Numbered from the stretch's first letter, positions 1 through 5,826 are shown. The stretch is DNA of 5,957 nt from an uncultured Clostridia bacterium (GCA_947175045.1 CAMWLH010000146.1:1-5957); one strand, 5' to 3'. Notes: a model not told the origin generated them from the letters alone. Made by a program: numbers and translations.

Positions 1-354
1 AAGGGGTACGTTTTCGAGAACAGGGTACAGCCCGTTATTTTAAAGGTTAAGCTGAACGAGGGCGCAACGCTCAGCGGCTCTCTCAAACGGCTGATAAACG
101 AAAAAGTCGCCGTTTCGCCCGAAATAAGGCAGCTTGCAAAGCAGATGGACGAGGAAGAGTTTGCGGCGCTGAAAAATAATTATCCCGAGCATATACACCC
201 CGTTTTGGAACTTATGACCTGCACCAACATTATATCCAGTCCGCATATGATTCCCAGAGTGGTGGAAAAGCTGCTTGAAACGGGCTTGCTGAAGCCGCTT
301 ACGGATATTCAGCGCAAATCGGCGTTTTCGATTTTGTGCATGAACGCGGAATAA
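1..354 (+). CDS. Unrecognised protein, C-terminal part (5' end outside window)
   Basis: The reading frame is open from the first base to the TAA at 352-354, giving the last 117 residues of a protein that starts before the window. An internal ATG at 145 exists, but the frame continues upstream without a stop and reads as ordinary protein (KGYVFENRVQPVILKVKLNE...), so the true start is outside. The visible part has no obvious membrane segment or signal and is probably soluble. It is rich in charged and leucine-containing helical stretches, such as 'RQLAKQMDEEEFAALKNN' and 'PRVVEKLLETGLLKPLTD'. I do not recognise the family and assign no function. The gene runs in the same direction as the gene at 448 and ends 93 bases before it, so the two may be co-transcribed through the inverted repeat at 383-429. 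Confidence 0.8.
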   Translation, partial: KGYVFENRVQPVILKVKLNEGATLSGSLKRLINEKVAVSPEIRQLAKQMDEEEFAALKNNYPEHIHPVLELMTCTNIISSPHMIPRVVEKLLETGLLKPLTDIQRKSAFSILCMNAE

Positions 355-382
355 TATGCGGCAATGCTCTGAAAAAATAAAT

Positions 383-429
383 AAGGAAACGCTGATCAAC
401 GCGAAGCGTAACACGACCGGCGTTTCCTT
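383..429. repeat. Inverted repeat with nested hairpin between two + strand genes
   Basis: AAGGAAACGC at 383-392 is a perfect inverted match to GCGTTTCCTT at 420-429. Inside the 27-base loop a smaller hairpin can form, ACGC (399-402), GAA, GCGT (406-409). No T-run follows on either strand, so it is not a classical intrinsic terminator. It sits between the stop codon at 354 and the ribosome binding site at 437-442. It could be an mRNA processing or attenuation structure, or a small dispersed palindromic element. The sequence alone does not decide. Confidence 0.55.
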
Positions 430-436
430 GACCAAT

Positions 437-442
437 GGAGGT
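437..442 (+). promoter_or_regulatory. Ribosome binding site for the gene at 448
   Basis: GGAGGT lies five bases before the ATG at 448. This fixes the start of that gene with good confidence. Confidence 0.8.
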
Positions 443-447
443 AAGCA

Positions 448-1242
448 ATGAAGAACTTTGACGGGATCTGCGGAATATGGCATGGAAAAAACGCGTCGGC
501 GGCAATAACCGAAGACTTTTCCATATTCTTTTTAAGACTTGAACCCGAGCTTATAGCGGCAGTGCTCAGGCATTCCGAATACGGAACGGTGGGAACCGTT
601 TACGGCATAGGAAAGGACTGGAACGCTGACTCGATATACCGTATTGTCAATCCCGACAGCGGAAAAATCTGCTGTAATGCTGAAAATGACGAAAGGCTCA
701 GGCTTCACGAAAACGATAAAGCCGAATTTGACAGCAATAGTGGAAACCTGATTTATACGGCTTATAACGGCTGCCGTTTTGAGCTTACTTTGGCGGAAAA
801 AATTTATCCGGGCTATTTTGTCAAGGATAAAGACAGCGACTCCCTTTCCGTTTCGGAAAAAATGGCAAAATGGAATATACTTTCATGCTTTATATATAAA
901 GACGGATTTTACAGCGTACATATAGATACCGTTAAATATTCCGCTTTTTTCGGGTTTAACGAAAAGGAGAAATTTCTCTATTGCCGTATAGGGCAGAACG
1001 CTTACTGCGAAAAGGGGTGGGCAATGCTTTCCACCACTTGTATCAGAATGAATGAAAGCAGAATGTTAGAGGATAATTTGCTTGCTTTGAAGGATTATAA
1101 GCCCAACGAAGACTTCTTTGTCATAGACGGCTGCTCTTTTCCCGATGACGGCGGCTGGTATTGGTCGCTCAAAGAGGTAACGGATGATGTTATTTATTTG
1201 AACGGCTGCGGCGGCGCTACATACGAGATACATAAAAATTAA
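448..1242 (+). CDS. Unrecognised soluble protein, 264 aa
   Basis: The ATG at 448 follows a GGAGGT ribosome binding site at five bases, and the frame ends at TAA 1240-1242. The product has no signal peptide or membrane segment, so it is probably cytosolic. It is rich in aromatic residues, glycine and cysteine, with a predicted beta-rich look. The N-terminus contains 'GIWHGKN' followed by short strand-like segments. The C-terminus contains 'DDGGWYWSLKEVTDDVIYLN'. I recognise no catalytic motif and give no function. The codons are visibly more A/T-rich (many AAA, GAA, TTT, TAT and ATA) than those of the sigma factor and LytM genes in this window, which may mean a different origin. It follows the gene ending at 354 and is closed by the terminator at 1279-1302. 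Confidence 0.85.
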   Translation: MKNFDGICGIWHGKNASAAITEDFSIFFLRLEPELIAAVLRHSEYGTVGTVYGIGKDWNADSIYRIVNPDSGKICCNAENDERLRLHENDKAEFDSNSGNLIYTAYNGCRFELTLAEKIYPGYFVKDKDSDSLSVSEKMAKWNILSCFIYKDGFYSVHIDTVKYSAFFGFNEKEKFLYCRIGQNAYCEKGWAMLSTTCIRMNESRMLEDNLLALKDYKPNEDFFVIDGCSFPDDGGWYWSLKEVTDDVIYLNGCGGATYEIHKN

Positions 1243-1278
1243 GGCGATACCGCCTGCGCGGCAAGTACGGCAACAAGA

Positions 1279-1302
1279 AATCCCCCGATCACTCGGGGGA
1301 TT
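1279..1302. terminator. Bidirectional intrinsic terminator between convergent genes
   Basis: TCCCCCGA (1281-1288), loop TCAC, TCGGGGGA (1293-1300) forms an eight-base-pair GC-rich stem. It is extended by two A-T pairs to 1279-1302. On the + strand it is followed by TATACTTATTT. On the - strand it is followed by TCTTGTTG-type sequence. It lies between the end of the + strand gene (1242) and the end of yajC (1307), so it can serve both. Confidence 0.8.
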
Positions 1303-1306
1303 ATAC

Positions 1307-1699
1307 TTATTTGATCTCGGTAGGCTTTTCCTTCTTTTTCTTGGGCTTGGCGGGAGCTGCCTCCGCGGGAGCCTCGTGAACGGTGTTGTTCTTGGCGATA
1401 GCCGATTTCAGAACGCGTATCTTAGTTCTGTCGGAGCCCGTTTCGATAAGCACGGTGTCCTCCTTGACGGAAAGAACACGCCCGATTATTCCGCCGTTGG
1501 TAATAACCTCGTCCGCTACCTGAATATTGTTGAGCATATTCTGCATTTCCTTGTTGCGCTTTTTTTCGGGGCGCACGATAAGGAAGTAGAATATTGCCAC
1601 CATCAGCAGAACGGGAATGACCAGCGTCAGCAGGCTTGCGGTACCTGCGGCGCCCTCTGCCGCGCCCGCCGCTTCGGATAAAAGCATTGTCAGATTCAT
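1307..1699 (-). CDS. yajC: YajC, accessory subunit of the Sec preprotein translocase
   Basis: This 130-residue protein has the YajC layout: a short extracytoplasmic head, one membrane segment at about residues 22-42 (LLTLVIPVLLMVAIFYFLIV), and the family signature just after it, 'YFLIVRPEKKRNKEMQNML', then 'VADEVITNGGIIGRV'. YajC associates with SecDF and the SecYEG channel in the cytoplasmic membrane. The C-terminal tail (residues about 109-130) is rich in Ala, Pro and Lys, and tails of this kind are variable. The first ATG (1697-1699) is chosen because GGAGGA lies five bases upstream, at 1705-1710; a second Met at residue 5 is less well placed. In many bacteria yajC sits with tgt and secDF. 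Here it stands alone, with its own promoter at 1739-1767 and a terminator right after it. Confidence 0.95.
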   Translation of the reverse strand: MNLTMLLSEAAGAAEGAAGTASLLTLVIPVLLMVAIFYFLIVRPEKKRNKEMQNMLNNIQVADEVITNGGIIGRVLSVKEDTVLIETGSDRTKIRVLKSAIAKNNTVHEAPAEAAPAKPKKKKEKPTEIK

Positions 1700-1738
1700 A
1701 GTTGTCCTCCATACATCTTAAATTATGCTGCACTTCTT

Positions 1739-1767
1739 ATTATATCCTATTTATGGCAAGAAATCAA
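1739..1767 (-). promoter_or_regulatory. Sigma-A-type promoter of yajC
   Basis: Read on the - strand there is TTGATT (1762-1767), a 17-base spacer and a perfect TATAAT (1739-1744). The predicted transcription start is near 1732, giving a leader of about 30 bases that includes the GGAGGA ribosome binding site. The sequence upstream of the -35 box (about 1780-1830) is very A/T-rich and could act as an UP element. Confidence 0.8.
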
Positions 1768-1873
1768 GGGGTTATCCGCGATTTTCATAAATTATTCATT
1801 TTAAAAATTTCAAAATTCCCGCGGTAATATTGCGTTGCTATGTTTCTATGACTTAAATACACCGAAATCACCA

Positions 1874-1904
1874 ATCGCCCGACGGCGATAAACCGTCGGG
1901 CGAT
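1874..1904 (-). terminator. Hairpin terminator after the LytM gene
   Basis: ATCGCCCGACGG (1874-1885) pairs perfectly with CCGTCGGGCGAT (1893-1904) across a seven-base loop, giving a 12-base-pair stem. It starts 20 bases past the stop codon of the - strand LytM gene. The downstream T content on the - strand is only moderate (TTGGTGATTTCGG), so termination may be incomplete or Rho-assisted, but position and stem strength fit a terminator. Confidence 0.7.
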
Positions 1905-1923
1905 GATATTTTAGGTATTACTG

Positions 1924-4425
1924 TCAGTCGAATGTGGTGCGTTCCGACAGTTCACCGTTTATAAGTATCTGATACTCAAACAGCGCAGGGTCTACCCACT
2001 CGTCGTTTATGCGCACTTCAAAGTGGAGGTGCGGATCTGTAGCATTACCCGTTGCGCCCGCCACCGCGACAGTCTGACCGCGCGTTACGGTATCGCCCTT
2101 GCTTACATAAAGCTCGGCACAGTGACCGTAGATCGTCACCACACCGTTGTCGTGCTGTATCATAACGCAGTTGCCGTAGCCGTAATACCACTGTGCGAGA
2201 ATTACCTCGCCGTCGGCAGCCGCCAGCACGGGCTCGCCGAAACCCACTCCTATATCAATGCCGGAATGTCCGTAGTAGCCGCTGTCGGGGGAATGTCCGT
2301 ACACATGCTCGACTACCCCGTAATCTTCGCCTGCGGGATATAGGAAATTCGGGTCGGGAACGCTTGCGATAAGCTCCGCCCAGCGTTCATTGAGTTCCTG
2401 CTGCTCTGCTTCGCGCATTGCCTGATTTTCAGCCTGAATGTCGTTTATCTCTTGCTCCACTGCGTCGACGTTGTTCTCCACGGAGGGAAGAACCAAGTAT
2501 ATCATGGGGTCGACAGCCGAGCCGTTCTCACGAACCTCAAAGTGCAGACAGTCGCCCGTCGCAAACCCGGTAGCTCCGACGTGACCTATAACGTCACCCT
2601 GTGAAACCGCCTGCCCCTCGTTCACGATAATATCCGAGCAGTGCGCGTAAAGGGTAGCATAGCCGTTGCCGTGGTCGATAACGACGTAATTCCCGTAATA
2701 CTCCACATCAAAATCGGAAACTATGACCGTGCCCGACTGAGCCGCGTAGATATCCGCGCCGCCCATATTCTCGCCGCCGAAACATACGCCGTGGTAATAC
2801 TTCGCTCTCCACTGATCGTAGCCGTAGTATGTGGTTATATGCGCAAACCTGTCGGCTGCGGGGAATATGATCTCCTCGATAGGATATACCGTCTGACCCG
2901 CGTTCTCTGCCTGTGCGTCGGATATTTTCGGCATTACTCTCTGATAAGCCTTATCCGCAAGGTCGTCGGGCAGTTGCTCACTGTTGTCGGTCTCGCCGTC
3001 GGTTATCATACCGCCGCCGTCCGGGGTGAACTCCGTTCCCTTGTAAAGCGTTATTTTCTTGGTCTTGCCCTGCTCGTCAATGAAAAGATCATAATCGTCT
3101 CCGAGCGTCCAGGTATCGCCGTTGATCAGAACCTGCATCGGCTCTGCTGCCTGATAGCCGTCTTCGGGAATTTCGCGCCCGTCGGGATAGAAATTAACCG
3201 TCAGCTCGTATAGATTTTCTTCACCCCCGACCTTTTCCATAGTGCAGGGATACAGCCAGCTAAAGTCGTACAGGAACACCTTTCCGTCCCTGTCGGTCAT
3301 AAAGGTGAGCGCCAGCCCGTAATAATCGGGGGAGTAGCTCAGATGATATCTTTCTACAGCGCCTACCTCGGGCGTCGGGGTCTTGGACGCGTCGCCGATG
3401 AGATTGCACCACTCGGGCAGCACGACGTTCTGCGGGTCTTGGTGCTCCACCTCGCCGATAACCGACAGAAAATCCTCTGTGGCGGCATAAGCGTCGCCGT
3501 TTCCCTTTACGCAGTATTTCCGTCTGATGCCGGTGTCGGAGTCCTCTATCGAATAAACGAACTCGTTATCAAAGGGAAGATACCCAAAATAACCCTCGGA
3601 GGTATGCTTAACAACGCGGATATCCCCGTTGCTGTCGCAAATATAAGCGCCGCTCAGATCGTTGAAGCGCACGGAATCATACACGCCCGACTTTTCCTCG
3701 CGGAAAAAAGCCGAGCCGCGGCTGAACCCGTCCAGATAATCCGACTTCTCGGAAAGCAGCTTCATCGTCCACTGCTCGTCGTTATTGTCGCAGCTAAGGG
3801 AGTAGTGCAGGCATTTCCCGTTATTGAACCGCGCGGTGACAGTGTAGCGGTAGCTCCCCATATCGTAACTGCCCATGCGCACGTCCGTCAGCGAAGCTCC
3901 CAGCACATTTTCCGCCCTTTCAAGAGCGCCCCGAACGTCAAGCAGCTCATCAATAACGCCCTCCTCATCGGTAGCGTCATACTGCAACCAGTAGCCGCCG
4001 CAGTCCATTACCACAACGGTATTTCCGCTGCTGATCACATTTCCGTCATTGTCAAAGCTGCGGCATTGGTTTCCCCCCTCAATAAAATAGGGAGCATACG
4101 CGGACAGCCGCGCGCGGTCAACGTCCTCAACGTCAACGCGCTCAACGGGGAGCTCCTGTAATACGCCCTCCGCGATAGCGTCGGAAATATTGCCGTTTGC
4201 CTCGGTGGATTCCGCGGGGAGCAGGTCGACCTTTTCGGGCAGCGAAGCCAGATGATGGCTTATCCCGAATGTGAGCGCAGCCGCGGCAGCGGCTGCTCCG
4301 CATACCGAAAGTCCTATATTCCGCGCGAGCCTCAGTCCGCTGCGCTCCGCGCGTCCCGCGTGCGCCGCCTCCTCGATCAAGGCTTCGTCAATTTCATTCA
4401 TAGCATTATTGAATTTATCGTCCAT
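1924..4425 (-). CDS. Membrane-anchored protein with two tandem LytM/M23 domains; putative anti-sigma factor
   Basis: The product is 833 residues. Residues 1-33 form a cytosolic head (MDDKFNNAMNEIDEALIEEA...) resembling the start of clostridial ECF anti-sigma factors. One membrane segment follows at about 36-55, so the remaining ~775 residues are outside the cell. Residues about 70-520 are unrecognised, acidic and beta-rich. LytM domain 1 (about 525-645) has degenerate active-site positions: Tyr544/His545 and Cys548 where H..D is expected, His595 kept, and Cys626-Leu-His628 in place of HxH. A charged helical, possibly coiled-coil linker spans about 648-690. LytM domain 2 (about 700-818) is intact: His720-Ser-Gly-Ile-Asp724, His768 in YGHC, and His799-Leu-His801. 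M23 enzymes are zinc peptidases that cut peptidoglycan cross-bridges or stem peptides. The ATG is supported by AAGGAG at six bases. The gene lies downstream of an ECF sigma factor gene, which together with the N-terminus suggests a sigma/anti-sigma pair. The M23 assignment is firm; the anti-sigma role is inferred. Confidence 0.9.
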   Translation of the reverse strand: MDDKFNNAMNEIDEALIEEAAHAGRAERSGLRLARNIGLSVCGAAAAAAALTFGISHHLASLPEKVDLLPAESTEANGNISDAIAEGVLQELPVERVDVEDVDRARLSAYAPYFIEGGNQCRSFDNDGNVISSGNTVVVMDCGGYWLQYDATDEEGVIDELLDVRGALERAENVLGASLTDVRMGSYDMGSYRYTVTARFNNGKCLHYSLSCDNNDEQWTMKLLSEKSDYLDGFSRGSAFFREEKSGVYDSVRFNDLSGAYICDSNGDIRVVKHTSEGYFGYLPFDNEFVYSIEDSDTGIRRKYCVKGNGDAYAATEDFLSVIGEVEHQDPQNVVLPEWCNLIGDASKTPTPEVGAVERYHLSYSPDYYGLALTFMTDRDGKVFLYDFSWLYPCTMEKVGGEENLYELTVNFYPDGREIPEDGYQAAEPMQVLINGDTWTLGDDYDLFIDEQGKTKKITLYKGTEFTPDGGGMITDGETDNSEQLPDDLADKAYQRVMPKISDAQAENAGQTVYPIEEIIFPAADRFAHITTYYGYDQWRAKYYHGVCFGGENMGGADIYAAQSGTVIVSDFDVEYYGNYVVIDHGNGYATLYAHCSDIIVNEGQAVSQGDVIGHVGATGFATGDCLHFEVRENGSAVDPMIYLVLPSVENNVDAVEQEINDIQAENQAMREAEQQELNERWAELIASVPDPNFLYPAGEDYGVVEHVYGHSPDSGYYGHSGIDIGVGFGEPVLAAADGEVILAQWYYGYGNCVMIQHDNGVVTIYGHCAELYVSKGDTVTRGQTVAVAGATGNATDPHLHFEVRINDEWVDPALFEYQILINGELSERTTFD

Positions 4426-4431
4426 ATAATA

Positions 4432-4437
4432 CTCCTT
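4432..4437 (-). promoter_or_regulatory. Ribosome binding site of the LytM gene
   Basis: On the - strand AAGGAG lies six bases before the ATG at 4423-4425. It begins only a few bases after the T-run of the large hairpin, so there is no space for a promoter between them. Confidence 0.8.
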
Positions 4438-4441
4438 ATCT

Positions 4442-4514
4442 AAAAAAATTTTCCGCGACCCGCCCGTGAAAGCTCCGCTGCGCTACGCTTTCACGGGCTC
4501 TCGCGGAAAATTTT
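4442..4514 (-). terminator. Long two-part hairpin with T-run, probable attenuator or terminator before the LytM gene
   Basis: Bases 4445-4458 pair perfectly with 4501-4514 (14 pairs, AAAATTTTCCGCGA with its complement). Bases 4462-4473 pair with 4487-4498 (12 pairs, GCCCGTGAAAGC with its complement). A small internal loop (three against two bases) separates the stems, and a 13-base loop lies at the tip. On the - strand the structure ends in a run of seven T, at 4442-4448. That is the form of an intrinsic terminator for the sigma factor transcript. It lies only about 20 bases before the LytM start codon, so LytM expression must come from read-through, or the hairpin instead acts in processing or mRNA stability. 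It may also be a copy of a dispersed palindromic repeat. Confidence 0.75.
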
Positions 4515-4516
4515 CC

Positions 4517-4716
4517 TGCGTGGGCTTTACGTTGTTCTTAGCGTGTGTTGCTTTTTTGCGTGGGCTTTACGTTGTTCTTAGCGTGCGTTGCTTTTCTGCG
4601 TGGGCTTTACGTTGTTCTTAGCGTGCGTTGCTTTTCTGCGTGGGCTTTACGTTGTTCTTAGCGTGCGTTGCTTTTCTGCGTGGGCGTTATGTCGCTCTTT
4701 GTGTGCTGCTTTGCTG
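4517..4716. repeat. Tandem repeat, 40-bp unit, four copies plus one decayed copy
   Basis: Units run at 4517-4556, 4557-4596, 4597-4636 and 4637-4676. Each begins TGCGTGGGCTTTACG, has a central TTGTTCTTAGCGTG and ends GTTGCTTTTC. Units 2, 3 and 4 are identical. Unit 1 differs by two C-to-T changes. A fifth stretch, 4677-4716, shares the TGCGTGGGC start but has diverged. The unit length is not a multiple of three and no plausible gene covers it, so this is non-coding. The array fills most of the gap between the ECF sigma factor gene and the LytM gene, and would lie in the transcript joining them. Units lack strong internal pairing. Copy number is likely to vary between strains. Confidence 0.95.
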
Positions 4717-4735
4717 TGTCAGTGTTTTTCAACCG

Positions 4736-5296
4736 TCAATAGCCCTCGGCTGCAAGGTATTCCCGCAGCTTTTTCAGCGTCCGTGATATCCGCGATTTCA
4801 CCATGCTTTCGCTGACATGAAGCCGCTTTGCGATCTCGGATATGCTGTCCGAAAACCAGAAGCGCCTTAAGAATATCACTCGGGTGTTGTAGTCCTGAGC
4901 CTTTAGGAATCGGTTCAGCAGCGAGGTAAGCTCCCTCTCGGAGTGCCTGTCCTCCGCCGATGAATCCGACCTTATGCAGTTCTCCAGCTCCTCTATCGGA
5001 AGCACCTCGCCGCGCTTTGCCGCGTGATCGCGCCGATATCTGTCCAGAGCCGCGCTGCGGGCTATCTTGCACAAATACGCGGACAGGCTGTTTGGTCTGG
5101 CAGGGGGGATACCCGACCATGCCCGCATATACACCTCGTTTTCGCATTCCTCCGCGTCCTCGCGGCTGCGAAGTATTCCGTAGGCGACGGAGTTTATCAG
5201 CCGCCCGTACATCGTTTTTATTTCCGACACGGCGGACTCGTCGCGGCTGAACAGCTTTTCAATTATTCCCTCATCATTAAAATCGCTTGCGCCCAT
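4736..5296 (-). CDS. ECF-type RNA polymerase sigma-70 family factor
   Basis: This 186-residue protein has the two-domain layout and length of ECF sigma factors. Region 2 spans about residues 25-92, including 'AYGILRSREDAEECENEVYMRAW' split around the conserved acidic DAEE stretch and 'LSAYLCKIARSAALDRYRR' for region 2.4, which reads the -10 element. Region 4 spans about 125-182, with a helix-turn-helix at 151-172 (SISEIAKRLHVSESMVKSRI) that reads the -35 element. The start is supported by an AGGGGGGA purine run about four bases before the ATG (5301-5308). There is no long C-terminal extension, so any control probably comes from a separate partner. The next gene on the strand, the anchored LytM protein, is the natural candidate, although 310 bases of repeats and hairpin separate the two, while such pairs usually overlap or abut. 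The regulon is unknown. Confidence 0.93.
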   Translation of the reverse strand: MGASDFNDEGIIEKLFSRDESAVSEIKTMYGRLINSVAYGILRSREDAEECENEVYMRAWSGIPPARPNSLSAYLCKIARSAALDRYRRDHAAKRGEVLPIEELENCIRSDSSAEDRHSERELTSLLNRFLKAQDYNTRVIFLRRFWFSDSISEIAKRLHVSESMVKSRISRTLKKLREYLAAEGY

Positions 5297-5352
5297 GCTT
5301 TCCCCCCTGTTCGTACCTGTCTGAACTCCAACAGTTTTTTGAGCTCATCTAT

Positions 5353-5381
5353 TAAGACGGATTATTTTTGAATCGGTCGCA
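5353..5381 (-). promoter_or_regulatory. Weak candidate ECF-type promoter upstream of the sigma factor gene
   Basis: On the - strand CGTCTTA (5353-5359) resembles the CGTC-type -10 element used by many Gram-positive ECF sigma factors. TGCGAC (5376-5381) stands 16 bases upstream and matches four of six positions of the TGAAAC-type -35 element. The spacer contains an A-rich stretch, as is common in such promoters. The predicted leader would be about 50 bases. This would allow the sigma factor to drive its own gene, but the -35 match is poor. Confidence 0.25.
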
Positions 5382-5517
5382 GACCGCACGGATTTTTTCG
5401 GAGCTTCTGCACAGAACCTCCGCGCAGGGTGGGGCGGCTGTCAATGCCGATACAAAGTCCCGCAAAAAATTTTTTAAAATAGCATATTTTACCCCAATTT
5501 GCCGACAATAACAGTAA

Positions 5518-5524
5518 AAGGAGG
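5518..5524 (+). promoter_or_regulatory. Ribosome binding site of the small exported protein gene
   Basis: AAGGAGG lies eight bases before the ATG at 5533, a near-ideal match that fixes the start. The upstream stretch at 5464-5490 is extremely A/T-rich and probably part of the promoter, but I could not pick a convincing -35/-10 pair. Confidence 0.85.
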
Positions 5525-5532
5525 CTGATAAA

Positions 5533-5823
5533 ATGCTTAAGAAATTCATTTCGGCTGCTGCCGCGGTCGCTGTCCTGGGCTGTGCGGCGGCATACGGAGC
5601 GCATGGCACCGAGCCGAGCTTCGCCGATGAGAGCTGCTTCATACTGCGCGAGTACGGCGATACCATGGCTCTTTTCGAGGAGGGAGAGGACGCTCCGATA
5701 GCGGTGTATTCCACCCCCATAACGCAGATAAACCCCGCCGACGCCGCCCTGCTGGCGGACGGAATACGCCTTAAAACCATGAGCGAGGTGGCAAGACTTT
5801 TAGAGGATTTAGAAGTAGAATAA
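5533..5823 (+). CDS. Small exported or membrane-tethered protein, 96 aa, possible BofC C-terminal-like domain
   Basis: The product starts with a clear export signal: Lys3-Lys4, then a hydrophobic Ala-rich stretch to about residue 23. 'VLGC' at residues 14-17 is a poor but possible lipobox (Cys17). Otherwise the segment is either cleaved near residue 23 or kept as an anchor. The remaining ~70 residues read 'CFILREYGDTMALFEEG', then 'APIAVYSTPITQINPADAALL', 'ADGIRLKTMSEVARLLEDLE'. From memory, this pattern ('EY.g.iavf....P......v..lp..D...L..GI.....E...lLED') resembles small secreted proteins of Ruminococcus-type bacteria annotated with a BofC C-terminal domain. That naming is tentative and no biochemical role is claimed. 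The gene is transcribed divergently from the ECF sigma factor across a 236-base shared region, so joint control is possible. A terminator follows directly at 5827-5854. Confidence 0.85.
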   Translation: MLKKFISAAAAVAVLGCAAAYGAHGTEPSFADESCFILREYGDTMALFEEGEDAPIAVYSTPITQINPADAALLADGIRLKTMSEVARLLEDLEVE

Positions 5824-5826
5824 AAA

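Noticed and set aside
40..505. - strand frames at 40-483 and 299-505
   Set aside because: They are antisense to the open + strand frame ending at 354 and the start of the gene at 448, and cross the inverted repeat. Neither looks like a known protein.
1422..1733. - strand frame overlapping yajC in another phase
   Set aside because: It is a shadow of yajC, which has the family signature, the promoter and the ribosome binding site.
3343..4161. Long + strand open frame of 272 codons opposite the LytM gene
   Set aside because: It lies wholly antisense to a clear M23 protein gene with a good start and ribosome binding site. Its translation shows no recognisable domain and its start lacks a ribosome binding site. 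The same reasoning removes the + strand frames at 2023-2343 and 2641-3213.
4517..4716. CRISPR array
   Set aside because: The units are directly adjacent with no variable spacers and no cas genes are nearby, so this is a simple tandem repeat.
4588..4815. + strand frame of 75 codons across the tandem repeats, reading as a hydrophobic Cys- and Leu-rich peptide
   Set aside because: The hydrophobic look comes from the T-rich 40-bp unit read in successive frames. No ribosome binding site precedes it, and the end runs antisense into the sigma factor gene.
5374..5398. + strand terminator: CGGTC-GCA-GACCG stem followed by six T
   Set aside because: The stem is only five base pairs, the T-run begins several bases after it, and no + strand gene ends upstream.
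5352..5780. - strand frame of 142 codons opposite the small exported protein
   Set aside because: It is antisense to a gene with an ideal ribosome binding site and a clear export signal, and it runs through the divergent promoter region.
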